Shown in pieces: positions 17,471 to 25,838 of a stretch of DNA of 64,000 nucleotides (the first letter of the stretch is position 1; each line of letters opens with the position of its first letter). The stretch comes from Vitreoscilla stercoraria DSM 513. GTDB taxonomy: Bacteria; Pseudomonadota; Gammaproteobacteria; Burkholderiales; Neisseriaceae. The DNA is taken from the NCBI RefSeq assembly GCF_000382305.1, contig NZ_KB908025.1:62001-126000 (forward strand), given 5' to 3'. Made by a program: the position numbers and the translations under genes. Under the pieces are notes generated by a model. That model saw only the letters and a list, made by a program, of their open reading frames with translations. It ran no database searches and was not told where the DNA came from.

Positions 17471-18886
17471 ATGCAATACCAAAGTACCCGTGGCGAAAGC
17501 CCATTGCGTTCATTTAGCCAAGTATTGTTGATGGGTTTGGCACCCGATGGCGGTTTGATGATGCCAACGAGTTATCCAAAAATTTCGACCGAGACCTTGA
17601 CCCAATGGCGCAGTTTGTCTTATGCCCAATTGGCATTTGAAGTGATGAGCTTGTTCATTGACGACATTCCTAGCGAAGATTTGCGTGCGATGCTTGAGCG
17701 CACTTATACCGAAGAAGTGTTTGGTACGGCCGATATCACGCCTGTGCGCCGCTTACAGGACGGTTTATTGGTACAAGAATTGTCTAACGGTCCAACTTTG
17801 GCATTCAAAGACATGGCGATGCAATTTTTGGGTCAAGTATTTGAATATGTTTTGGCACGCGAAAACAAAACTTTGAACATTTTGGGCGCAACCAGTGGCG
17901 ATACTGGTTCTGCAGCAGAATACGCGATGCGCGGCAAACAAGGCATCAATGTGTTCATGCTTTCGCCTGAAGGCAAAATGAGTGCGTTCCAACGTGCGCA
18001 AATGTTCAGTTTGGCCGATGAAAATATTCACAATATTGCTGTGAATGGTTTGTTTGACGATTGCCAAGACATCATCAAAGCGGTGCAAGCGGATGCCGAA
18101 TTCAAACAAAAATATGCCATTGGTACAGTCAATTCGATTAACTGGGCGCGCATTGTGGCGCAAGTGGTGTATTACGTGCGCGGTTATTTGGCAGCGACCA
18201 CCAGCAACGATGAAAAAGTGTCGTTCTGTGTGCCGTCAGGCAATTTTGGCAATGTGTGTGCAGGTCACATTGCGCGCCAAATGGGTTTGCCGATTGAACG
18301 CTTGATTGTGGCGACCAATGAAAACGATGTGTTGGACGAATTCTTCAAAACTGGCGCTTACCGTCCACGCACTTCTGACAACACTTTCATCACATCCAGT
18401 CCATCTATGGACATTTCCAAAGCGTCTAATTTTGAGCGTTTTGTGTTCGATTTGGTCGGTCAAGATGGCGAAAAAGTGCGCCAATTGTGGGCAGGTGTAA
18501 ACAGTGGTGAAGGTTTTGATTTGGCAGACCAATTGGCCCAAGTACATGGTCAATACGGCTTCGCTTCAGGCTCATCCACTCACCAAGACCGTTTGGATAC
18601 AATGAAAGCGGTGCATGCTGCAGGCGATGGCTTTGTCGATCCGCACACCGCTGACGGCATCAAAGTGGCGCGCCAAGTGCGTTTGGACGGTGAAACCATC
18701 ATTTGTTTGGAAACGGCTTTGGCGACCAAATTTGATGAAACCGTGCGTGAGGCTTTGGGCAACGATGTGGTGATTCCACGTCCTGAGGCTTTGAGTGGTT
18801 TGGAAGATTTGCCGCAACGAGTGACGGTGATTGACAACAATGCCGAAGTGGTTAAAGACATCATTCGCCAAGCTGTGACCGCATAA
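17471..18886 (+). CDS. thrC: Threonine synthase
   Basis: A 471-residue PLP enzyme (fold type II) that converts O-phospho-homoserine to threonine. It belongs to the longer threonine synthase class with the N-terminal YQSTRGESPLRSFSQVLLMGLAPDGGL region. The PLP lysine is Lys113 in GPTLAFKDMAMQF; GATSGDTGSAAEYAM provides the phosphate-binding loop region, and SVPSGNFGNVCAGH-like sequence (CVPSGNFGNVCAGH) follows. The start at 17471 is preceded by AAGGA and matches the family N-terminus; the frame opens earlier at 17438 inside the lipoprotein gene. Ends before the repeat-pair terminator at 18913. Confidence 0.96.
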   Translation: MQYQSTRGESPLRSFSQVLLMGLAPDGGLMMPTSYPKISTETLTQWRSLSYAQLAFEVMSLFIDDIPSEDLRAMLERTYTEEVFGTADITPVRRLQDGLLVQELSNGPTLAFKDMAMQFLGQVFEYVLARENKTLNILGATSGDTGSAAEYAMRGKQGINVFMLSPEGKMSAFQRAQMFSLADENIHNIAVNGLFDDCQDIIKAVQADAEFKQKYAIGTVNSINWARIVAQVVYYVRGYLAATTSNDEKVSFCVPSGNFGNVCAGHIARQMGLPIERLIVATNENDVLDEFFKTGAYRPRTSDNTFITSSPSMDISKASNFERFVFDLVGQDGEKVRQLWAGVNSGEGFDLADQLAQVHGQYGFASGSSTHQDRLDTMKAVHAAGDGFVDPHTADGIKVARQVRLDGETIICLETALATKFDETVREALGNDVVIPRPEALSGLEDLPQRVTVIDNNAEVVKDIIRQAVTA

Positions 18887-18912
18887 TATGCAACATTAAC
18901 GGTATTTAACTC

Positions 18913-18945
18913 AAAGCGTCCTGTAAACCTTTACAGGACGCTTTT
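18913..18945 (+). terminator. Repeat-pair terminator after thrC
   Basis: A 15-base stem (AAAGCGTCCTGTAAA and complement) with a 2-base centre, then TTTT. It separates the thrC run from msbA. Confidence 0.88.
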
Positions 18946-18962
18946 GTATGTCCAGCGGCAGA

Positions 18963-18991
18963 TTGTGATGAAAGCCGTTTTCGCTTACAAT
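18963..18991 (+). promoter_or_regulatory. Candidate sigma-70 promoter of msbA
   Basis: TTGTGA (18963-18968), 17-base spacer, TACAAT (18986-18991). Both hexamers are near consensus and the spacing is ideal. Transcription would start near 18998, which argues for the msbA start at 19025 rather than the upstream in-frame ATGs at 18944 and 18968. Confidence 0.65.
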
Positions 18992-19024
18992 AGCTCCCTT
19001 TATTTGCTTGGACTGTCGCCTCTT

Positions 19025-20797
19025 ATGGCCTCAAATTCAAAACCAGAGTCGACCTTGTCGGGCTGGGAGTTGTACAAACGAATTTTCCCTTATTTGCGTC
19101 ATTATTGGCTGTTGTTCGTGGTGTCTTTGGTGGCCATGGCCATTGCTGCGGCCACTGAGCCTGCATTTGTCGCATTGCTCAAACCCTTGATTGACGAAGG
19201 CTTCGTGGGTAAAAATGCCGAAGCCATGCAATGGATTCCATTTGCCATCATTGGTTTGTTTGTGTTGCGCGGTGTGACCAGTTTTATCAATGAATATGCC
19301 ACCTCGCTATTGGCTGGCACGTTGGTGAAAAAAATGCGCGAAGAGTTGTTCGACAAATTGTTGGATTTGCCGATGGCGTATTATGCCGACCATCAAAGCG
19401 GTCGCATGATTTCACGCATTACCAATGATGTGACGCAAATTTCCAATGCTGGTTTTAACATCATCACCGTCACCGTCAAAGACGGTGTGACGATTTTGGG
19501 TTTGCTCGGTTGGTTGGTTTATACCGATTGGCAATTGACGTTAATCATGTTTGTGTTGTTGCCGACGGTGGCCGTGTGTGTGCGTTTTGTCAGCAAGCGT
19601 TTGCGCAAACTCTCACGCAAAAACCAACAATACATGGGTGAAATGACGCAAGCTTTGAGCGAATCGGTGCATGCGGCAAAAGTGGTGAAAGTGTATGGTG
19701 GTCAAGCGCAAGAGCGTGTGCGTTTTGGTCGTACGATTACCGAAGTCTTGAATACCAAGGTCAAACAAAGCATTACCTCGTCTTTGAATACAGGCATTAC
19801 GCAATTAATCATTGCCGTGGCATTGTCGATTATTTTGTATTTTGCCGCAGAACGTGCGCGCAGCAATGCGTTTACCGCAGGTGATTTTTTATCTTATTTG
19901 TCGGCCATGTTGATGTTGTTTGCACCATTCAAACGCATTACCAATATGTCACAAACCTTACAATTGGGTTTGGCAGCGGCAGAAAGCGTGTTTGCCTTTT
20001 TGGATGAAAAAGGCGAGCTGAATCAGGGCACAAAAACTTTAACAGGCTTGAATCAAGGCATTGCTTTGCGCGATGTGGTATTTCGTTACACGGGTGCTGA
20101 ACGAAATGCTATTAATGGTTTGAATTTGGACATTCAAGCGGGCAAAGTGGTGGCTTTGGTGGGTGCATCAGGTTGTGGCAAAACCACCTTGGCGAACATG
20201 TTGTCGCGCTTTTTGATTGCCGATTCAGGCCGCATTGAGTTCGATGGCGTGGAAATCAATGATTTGGATTTGCGCTCTTTGCGCAGTCAAATTGCTTTGG
20301 TTAGCCAAGATGTGGTCTTGTTCAATGGCTCGATTTTGGAAAATATTGCGTATGGCGAATTGGCGACACACAGCCGTGAAGCCGTAGAAAAAGCGGCGAA
20401 AATGGCCAATGCGTGGCAATTTATCGAAAAATTACCGCAAGGCTTGGACACCTTGATTGGTGAAAATGGCACCAAACTATCAGGTGGTCAGCGTCAACGC
20501 ATCGCGATTGCCCGCGCTTTGCTCAAAAATGCGCCGATTTTGATTTTGGACGAAGCCACCAGTGCTTTGGACAATGAATCAGAGCGCTTGGTACAGGCCG
20601 CTTTGGAACAATTAATGCAAGCGCGTACCACGATTGTGATTGCCCACCGTTTGTCCACCATCGAACAAGCAGATTTGATTGTGGTGATGGATCACGGCGA
20701 AGTGGTCGAGCAAGGTACACACAGCGAATTATTACAACAACAAGGTCGTTATGCGCATTTGCATTCGGCTCAATTAATACATCATAAACAAACTTAA
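19025..20797 (+). CDS. msbA: Lipid A export ABC transporter MsbA
   Basis: A 590-residue half-transporter that flips lipid A-core across the inner membrane. The N-terminal half has six hydrophobic segments in the ABC exporter pattern, with MAYYADHQSGRMISRITNDV near residue 120 in the intracellular coupling region. The ATPase domain carries Walker A GASGCGKTT, Q-loop VSQDVVLF, signature LSGGQRQR, Walker B ILILDEATSALD and the H-loop IAHRLST. The start MASNSKPES is chosen because the promoter at 18963 excludes earlier ATGs and the length then matches MsbA; the ribosome site is weak. A second ABC exporter gene lies 2.8 kb downstream on the other strand. Confidence 0.92.
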   Translation: MASNSKPESTLSGWELYKRIFPYLRHYWLLFVVSLVAMAIAAATEPAFVALLKPLIDEGFVGKNAEAMQWIPFAIIGLFVLRGVTSFINEYATSLLAGTLVKKMREELFDKLLDLPMAYYADHQSGRMISRITNDVTQISNAGFNIITVTVKDGVTILGLLGWLVYTDWQLTLIMFVLLPTVAVCVRFVSKRLRKLSRKNQQYMGEMTQALSESVHAAKVVKVYGGQAQERVRFGRTITEVLNTKVKQSITSSLNTGITQLIIAVALSIILYFAAERARSNAFTAGDFLSYLSAMLMLFAPFKRITNMSQTLQLGLAAAESVFAFLDEKGELNQGTKTLTGLNQGIALRDVVFRYTGAERNAINGLNLDIQAGKVVALVGASGCGKTTLANMLSRFLIADSGRIEFDGVEINDLDLRSLRSQIALVSQDVVLFNGSILENIAYGELATHSREAVEKAAKMANAWQFIEKLPQGLDTLIGENGTKLSGGQRQRIAIARALLKNAPILILDEATSALDNESERLVQAALEQLMQARTTIVIAHRLSTIEQADLIVVMDHGEVVEQGTHSELLQQQGRYAHLHSAQLIHHKQT

Positions 20798-20840
20798 TTA
20801 TTCATCTTGATTTATCAGATTTCACTGAAGGAAGCAATAA

Positions 20841-21617
20841 ATGGCAGCATTTAACAGCATGAAGGTTTTGTCAGTACACCACTGGACCGATGCTTATTTC
20901 TCATTCACTTGCGAGCGTGACGAAAGCTTGCGTTTTGAAAACGGCCAATTTGTGATGGTTGGTTTGGAAGTCGATGGCAAGCCATTGATGCGTGCTTACA
21001 GTGTGGCTTCGGCAAACTGGGAAGAGCATTTGGAATTTTTCAGTATCAAAGTACAGGACGGTCCTTTGACCAGCCGTTTGCAGCATTTGCAAGTGGGCGA
21101 TGAGGTTTTAATCAGCAAAAAACCAACCGGTACTTTGATTGCCAGCGATTTGAATCCTGGTAAAAACCTGTATTTGTTGTCAACTGGCACAGGCTTGGCT
21201 CCATTTTTGAGCGTGACCAAAGACCCTGAAATCTTGGAACAATACGAAAAAGTCATTTTGGTTCACGGCGTACGCTACAAAAAAGACTTGGCTTATTTCG
21301 ATCATTTTACTCAAGAATTGCCTAACCATGAGCATTTGGGTGATTTGGTCAAAGAAAAATTGATTTACTACCCAATCGTGTCACGCGAAGAATTTCCAGC
21401 ACGTGGTCACATGACTGATTTGATGCGTTCAGGCAAACTGTTCGAAGACATTGGCTTACCATTCATGAATCCTGAAACTGACCGCGCGATGTTGTGTGGC
21501 GGCCCTGGCATGTTAAAAGATGTGGCAGCGATGTTAGATGAGTTTGGTCTTCAAGTGTCACCGAAAACAGGCGTGCGTGGTGATTATGTGATTGAGCGTG
21601 CGTTTGTCGAGAAGTAA
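20841..21617 (+). CDS. fpr: Ferredoxin-NADP reductase
   Basis: A 258-residue FAD flavoprotein exchanging electrons between NADPH and ferredoxin or flavodoxin. The FAD-binding barrel has LMRAYSVASANWEEHLEFFSI (RAYS motif) around residue 50, and the NADP domain has STGTGLAPFLSV near residue 115 and LCGGPGMLKDV near residue 215. Length and the C-terminal RGDYVIERAFVEK agree with the bacterial Fpr subclass. RBS GAAGGAAG precedes the ATG. Expression probably follows msbA, 43 bases upstream, or a promoter in that gap; no terminator is seen between them. Confidence 0.93.
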   Translation: MAAFNSMKVLSVHHWTDAYFSFTCERDESLRFENGQFVMVGLEVDGKPLMRAYSVASANWEEHLEFFSIKVQDGPLTSRLQHLQVGDEVLISKKPTGTLIASDLNPGKNLYLLSTGTGLAPFLSVTKDPEILEQYEKVILVHGVRYKKDLAYFDHFTQELPNHEHLGDLVKEKLIYYPIVSREEFPARGHMTDLMRSGKLFEDIGLPFMNPETDRAMLCGGPGMLKDVAAMLDEFGLQVSPKTGVRGDYVIERAFVEK

Positions 21618-21683
21618 TCTGTTTAGATTGAACTAGTAGCAACCGATGCAGTTTCGAATGTCAGAATGAAAAGGAAGATGTAG

Positions 21684-22595
21684 ATGTTGGATTTGGTGTT
21701 GTGGATATTGTTGCCCTTGTGTGTTGGCTTTTGTATCAGAATACACCATACCAAGCAGTTAAACTTCATCAATGGGTCTTTGACTTACATCGTCTATCTG
21801 ATTTTGATTCTCATCGGCATAGAGCTGGCGCAAGTGGACAATCTTGGCAAAGAGCTGGGATTCATCCTCGGCGTCAGCTGTTTGTTTTTGGGCGTGAATG
21901 TGGTGTGCAATGTTTTGGCTGTGATGTTGGTCGATTGGAAATTTCCATTGCGTTTGCGCTCGCACCAAGATGGCGCATCTTTGTCTTTAAGCCATGCTTT
22001 GCTCGGTAGCCTCAAGCAAATGGCTTGTGTGGCGGTGGGCTTTGTCTTAGCAAAATTATTAGTCGGTATGTGGATGCCACCACATATGAGCATCAGTGTG
22101 GCTTTGGCGGCATTGTTGTTTTTGATTGGTGTGCAATTGCGCAGTACTGGCATCAGCGTTAAACGGGTCTTTTTTAATCGTCGTGGTGTGGTTGCAGCCA
22201 TTTTAATTGTGTTCAGTTCTGCTGTTGCCAGTGTTATTTTAAGTTGGATTTTGAACATTCCACTGAACCAGTCTTTGGCCATCAGTTCGGGTTGGGGTTG
22301 GTATTCTTTATCGGGTATTATCATGACTGATGCTTATGGTGCTGTTTGGGGCAGTGTGGCTTTGGTCAATGATTTGGGACGTGAATTTGTGGCATTGGCA
22401 TGCATACCTATCTTGATGGCACGCACGCCAACAGCCGCCGTGGCCTTAGGTGGCGTGACCTCTTTAGACTTTACTTTGCCCACTATTCAAAAATCAGGTG
22501 GGGTAGAAATGGTGCCGTTAGCCATCAGCTTTGGTTTCATTATGAATGTTATCTCCCCGATTTTAATGGCTTTTTTTGCGCATGCGAAATTCTAA
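21684..22595 (+). CDS. lysO: Lysine exporter LysO family protein
   Basis: A 303-residue inner-membrane protein with about eight hydrophobic segments, of the LysO/YbjE family (DUF340), which exports L-lysine and related compounds in E. coli. The characteristic second-half sequence is ISSGWGWYSLSGI, followed by GSVALVNDLGREFVAL and GGVTSLDFTLP, with conserved acidic residues that are needed for transport in homologues. RBS AAGGAAG lies before the ATG. It sits between fpr and the GlpR-type gene on the same strand. In E. coli this gene is under a lysine riboswitch-like or ArgP control; I see no riboswitch here. Confidence 0.9.
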   Translation: MLDLVLWILLPLCVGFCIRIHHTKQLNFINGSLTYIVYLILILIGIELAQVDNLGKELGFILGVSCLFLGVNVVCNVLAVMLVDWKFPLRLRSHQDGASLSLSHALLGSLKQMACVAVGFVLAKLLVGMWMPPHMSISVALAALLFLIGVQLRSTGISVKRVFFNRRGVVAAILIVFSSAVASVILSWILNIPLNQSLAISSGWGWYSLSGIIMTDAYGAVWGSVALVNDLGREFVALACIPILMARTPTAAVALGGVTSLDFTLPTIQKSGGVEMVPLAISFGFIMNVISPILMAFFAHAKF

Positions 22596-22617
22596 AAATA
22601 ACATTTTTGGTGAATAA

Positions 22618-22655
22618 CTTGCGCACTATCGAACATTTTGGCACAATTTAACATT
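22618..22655. promoter_or_regulatory. Candidate GlpR operator half-sites
   Basis: The gap before glpR contains ATCGAACATT (22628-22637), a perfect match to the right half of the E. coli GlpR operator, and a weaker ATTTAACATT 18 bases later. The left halves match poorly. Autoregulation of the repressor gene is a plausible reading but unproven. Confidence 0.35.
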
Positions 22656-22684
22656 CTGTTTTGATACTGAAAAGTGACCCTATA

Positions 22685-23464
22685 ATGACTTTGCGTTCCC
22701 CGCGTCATGAAAAAATCGTTGCCTTAGTGCGCGATAGTGGTTTTATGCCGATTGAAGAATTGGCGAAAGTATTGGATGTCACCCCACAAACCATACGCCG
22801 TGACATCAATCAATTGTGTGAAGACAATATTTTGCGTCGCTACCATGGCGGTGCGGCTTTAGGCAGCAGCGTGGACAATGAGGATTACAGCGCCCGCAAA
22901 GACCGCAACCAAAGCGAAAAATCGCATATTGCCGATTTGATTGCCGCACACATTCCTGAAAATGCTTCTTTGTTTATGAGCATCGGTACAACGATTGAAG
23001 CCGTGGCACAAGCGTTGGTGAATACGCACAAAAATTTGTGCATTATCACCAATAATATTCATGTGGCATCTATCATGTCGTCACGACCTGATTACCAAAT
23101 CATGATTACTTCAGGCGTGGTGCGTGCCAGTGATGGCGGTATTACGGGTGTGGCCACTTTGGATTTTATCAATCAGTTTAAAGTGGATTATGCCATTTTG
23201 AGCGCAGCAAGCGTGGAGCCAGATGGTTCTTTGTTGGATTTCGATTACAAAGAAGTCAGCGTGGCACAGGCGATGATGCAAAATGCCCGTCAGACAGTGT
23301 TGGCAGTAGACCATACGAAGTTTGGTCGCAATGCTTTGGTGCGCATGGGTGATATTTGCGAATTTGATGCGGTGTTTACCGATTTTACGCCAAGCGATAC
23401 TTTACAGCGCCGTTTACAAGAAGCAGGTGTGCAATGGCATTTGGCAGAGCGTGAAGAAGACTGA
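22685..23464 (+). CDS. glpR: DeoR-family repressor, GlpR-like
   Basis: A 259-residue DeoR-type regulator closely resembling the glycerol-3-phosphate repressor. The N-terminal helix-turn-helix reads EELAKVLDVTPQTIRRDINQL followed by LRRYHGGAAL. The sugar-phosphate sensing domain keeps SIGTTIEAVA, NLCIITNNIHVA, SDGGITGVATLDFI and VDHTKFGRNALV, matching GlpR segment by segment. It should repress glycerol-3-phosphate uptake and use genes, none of which are in this window. Start ATG 22685 is chosen from homology; a TTG at 22661 is possible. The ribosome site is weak. Ends at a repeat-pair terminator. Confidence 0.85.
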   Translation: MTLRSPRHEKIVALVRDSGFMPIEELAKVLDVTPQTIRRDINQLCEDNILRRYHGGAALGSSVDNEDYSARKDRNQSEKSHIADLIAAHIPENASLFMSIGTTIEAVAQALVNTHKNLCIITNNIHVASIMSSRPDYQIMITSGVVRASDGGITGVATLDFINQFKVDYAILSAASVEPDGSLLDFDYKEVSVAQAMMQNARQTVLAVDHTKFGRNALVRMGDICEFDAVFTDFTPSDTLQRRLQEAGVQWHLAEREED

Positions 23465-23486
23465 AATACGGTAAGCTGTTTTCATT

Positions 23487-23522
23487 AAAAAGCGTCCTGT
23501 AACTTTACAGGACGCTTTTTTA
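23487..23522. terminator. Repeat-pair terminator between glpR and ABC transporter
   Basis: A 16-base perfect stem (AAAAAGCGTCCTGTAA and complement) with a 2-base centre and A/T runs on both flanks. It can end both convergent genes. Confidence 0.9.
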
Positions 23523-23557
23523 CATGTCATTTAGATGTGAATTGGGTGCGAAGCTTG

Positions 23558-25339
23558 TTAATCCTCCAAAGTTTTGGCGATTTTGTCTATGTTCAGGCTT
23601 TTGGCCATGGCATCGAAAATGCGTTTGTAAGCACCGTGTTGATGGTACAAATCTTCATGAGTACCGTGTTCGACAACGCGCCCATTTTCCATCACATAAG
23701 TGTAATCGGCATCGATGATTTGCGAGAGGCTGTGCGAAATCATCACCACTGTGCGGCCTTGTTTGATGGCATCCAGCGATTGTTTGATTTGTTCGGTGGC
23801 AATGGCATCCAAACTGGCGGTCGGTTCATCTAGAAAAATAATCGGTGGATTTTTTAAAAACATGCGCGCCAAGGCAATGCGTTGTTGTTGTCCGCCTGAA
23901 AGCATGGTGGCATCGCTTTGATAAGCATCCTGTAACAATAAAATTTGTTCGTGTATCGAAGCTTGTTTGGCTGCTTGTATGACATCTTCGTCGGTAGCAT
24001 CGGTTTTGCCATAACGGATATTGTCGGCAATACTGCCTTGGAAAATGTGGTTTTTCTGTAATACCAAACCAATGTGTTCACGCAAATAAGCGGTGTGCAT
24101 GTCCAAACTGTCCACGCCATCGATGATAATGCTGCCTGAATCGGGCGCATAGAATTTGTCTAGTAAACTGATGAGTGTGGATTTGCCTGCACCAGACAAG
24201 CCAACAATAGCTGTAATTTGATTGGGACGGATGTGCATGTTAATGTTTTTCAGGGCTTTGTGACCATTGGGATAAGTAAAATCCACATTTTGCAGTATAA
24301 AGTCGCCTGTCAATGGCGTTGGTTTGAGTGTGCCTTGCGGTTCAATTTGATTGTCGGCTTCTAGAATTTTGAAAAAGCTTTCTGAATACACCAAGGCATC
24401 ATTAACCTCATCGTAAATGCGGTGCAAAGAACGAATCGGTGCTGATACATTGTTAAACAGCAAGACATGGTACATGATCATGCCTATGGTCATTTGACCG
24501 TCTAAAACCAAAAACGAAGTCATCAAAATGATGCATACCACGCCGATTTGTTCAATCAAGGTTTTGCCGCCATCAAATAAAAATGCCAATTGACGCGTAC
24601 GCATTTGGTTGAGCGTCAATTGGTGTTGTAAAGCCAATTGCTTTTGTGCTTCGATGTGTTCGCGGTTGAAGGATTTGATGACGGTAATGGATTGAATGAT
24701 GCTCAAAATACCTTGGCTTTTTTGTTCACGACTGTCCCGAAAAGCACGGCGCCAATCGCCTAATTTTTGGGCTTGCAAATACGTGACCCAAAAATAAATC
24801 GGCACCGTCACCAAACCAATAAGCCCAACCCATATATTGGCGTAAAACATCAAGCCTAAGGCAATGATGGCACTGGTGAACAAAGGCAAAATATCAATGA
24901 AAAAAATTTGAACCAAACGGGTTAACGACCCGATACCTCGGTCGATGCGGGTTTGTAATTTGCCTGCTTGGTGGTCTTCGGCAGTAAAAAAAGCCACGCG
25001 GTAACGCAAGAATTTTTCGATAATGCCTTGCGACAAGTCTTGTGATACCAAAATACGCAGTTTTTCACCATAGTATTTTTGCCCAAACCCGATGGCAGCA
25101 CTCAAAACCTCTTTGCCCAATAAAACCATGCTGATGACGATTAATAAACGTGTGCCTTCGTGTAAACCACCGCCGCTGTCTAGGATTTGGCTGATGTGGT
25201 CGACCGCATATTTTAACGTGATGGCATTGACTTGGGCGATGAATGCTGCAACCAAAGTCAACAATAAAGTCGCCACAACCAATAAGCGATAAGGGCGGAC
25301 AAAGGGGCGAATTTTGTGGAACAATTGCCATAGATTCAT
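23558..25339 (-). CDS. ABC exporter, fused permease and ATPase
   Basis: A 593-residue ABC half-transporter of the MsbA/MDR superfamily. Six hydrophobic segments lie in the first 300 residues. The ATPase domain has Walker A GLSGAGKST, Q-loop VLQKNHIF, signature LSGGQQQRIALA, Walker B IIFLDEPTASLD and the H-loop ISHSLS. The signature region GGQQQR is slightly unusual. The substrate is unknown; lipid, peptide or drug export are all possible. It is distinct from msbA nearby, with which identity is mainly limited to the ATPase motifs. Convergent with glpR and sharing its terminator. Confidence 0.85.
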   Translation of the reverse strand: MNLWQLFHKIRPFVRPYRLLVVATLLLTLVAAFIAQVNAITLKYAVDHISQILDSGGGLHEGTRLLIVISMVLLGKEVLSAAIGFGQKYYGEKLRILVSQDLSQGIIEKFLRYRVAFFTAEDHQAGKLQTRIDRGIGSLTRLVQIFFIDILPLFTSAIIALGLMFYANIWVGLIGLVTVPIYFWVTYLQAQKLGDWRRAFRDSREQKSQGILSIIQSITVIKSFNREHIEAQKQLALQHQLTLNQMRTRQLAFLFDGGKTLIEQIGVVCIILMTSFLVLDGQMTIGMIMYHVLLFNNVSAPIRSLHRIYDEVNDALVYSESFFKILEADNQIEPQGTLKPTPLTGDFILQNVDFTYPNGHKALKNINMHIRPNQITAIVGLSGAGKSTLISLLDKFYAPDSGSIIIDGVDSLDMHTAYLREHIGLVLQKNHIFQGSIADNIRYGKTDATDEDVIQAAKQASIHEQILLLQDAYQSDATMLSGGQQQRIALARMFLKNPPIIFLDEPTASLDAIATEQIKQSLDAIKQGRTVVMISHSLSQIIDADYTYVMENGRVVEHGTHEDLYHQHGAYKRIFDAMAKSLNIDKIAKTLED

Positions 25340-25441
25340 GTGGTCATCTCAATATTGCGCAGAATAAAGACCATTGTAATGAAAATAATCAGCATCAAAA
25401 ACGCCTTTTGAAGGAAGTAGACGTTTTTGATGTAGATAGCA

Positions 25442-25705
25442 TTAAGAATGTATGGCTTGAATAATTGTTGCATACAAGCCTAAGCTGAAAACCAATAGCA
25501 AAGTAAAGCAGAACATTAAAAAGGTGAAAATAATATACGCCTTACAAAAATTGGATTTGCTCGTTGGAATGTTTTTGTCGAAAGCCCATACAAACATCAT
25601 GATGATGTTGACCAAAGGAATGGCAAAAATCAGCAACATGATAATCCATTCTTTGACGCTGATGGCGACTTCGGCTTGGGAGTCTTGGGTGGTAAGCTGG
25701 TTCAT
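25442..25705 (-). CDS. Small two-helix membrane protein
   Basis: An 87-residue protein with two strongly hydrophobic segments (about residues 20-41 and 58-82) separated by a polar loop DKNIPTSKSNFCKAY. The pattern resembles small uncharacterised membrane proteins with a WAF-KNIPTSKSNF-like loop found in many bacteria. No function can be given. No strong ribosome site is visible before the ATG at 25705. It lies about 100 bases upstream of the ABC exporter gene on the same strand and might be co-transcribed with it. Confidence 0.65.
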   Translation of the reverse strand: MNQLTTQDSQAEVAISVKEWIIMLLIFAIPLVNIIMMFVWAFDKNIPTSKSNFCKAYIIFTFLMFCFTLLLVFSLGLYATIIQAIHS

Positions 25706-25800
25706 TGCATGGGACTTTATTTAGAATGTTAAGTAGCTTGGTGAATCAAGACTGCCAAATGGTTCCGAATCGATATACTTAAAATTCTGTGTTGGTGTTG

Positions 25801-25834
25801 AAAAGCGTCCTGTAAAGGTTTATAGGACGCTTTT
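25801..25834. terminator. Repeat-pair hairpin with one changed base
   Basis: AAAAGCGTCCTGTAAA pairs with TTTATAGGACGCTTTT; the single difference leaves a G-U pair in RNA, so the stem is kept. It lies immediately after the minus-strand MFS gene. Confidence 0.82.
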
Positions 25835-25838
25835 GGGT

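Noticed and set aside
18944..19024. Upstream in-frame starts of msbA
   Set aside because: They lie in or before the promoter at 18963-18991 and inside the thrC terminator, and would lengthen MsbA with non-family sequence.
22681..22686. A perfect TATAAT just at the glpR start
   Set aside because: It overlaps the ATG at 22685; use as a -10 would start the RNA inside the coding sequence, and no -35 lies at 17 bases.
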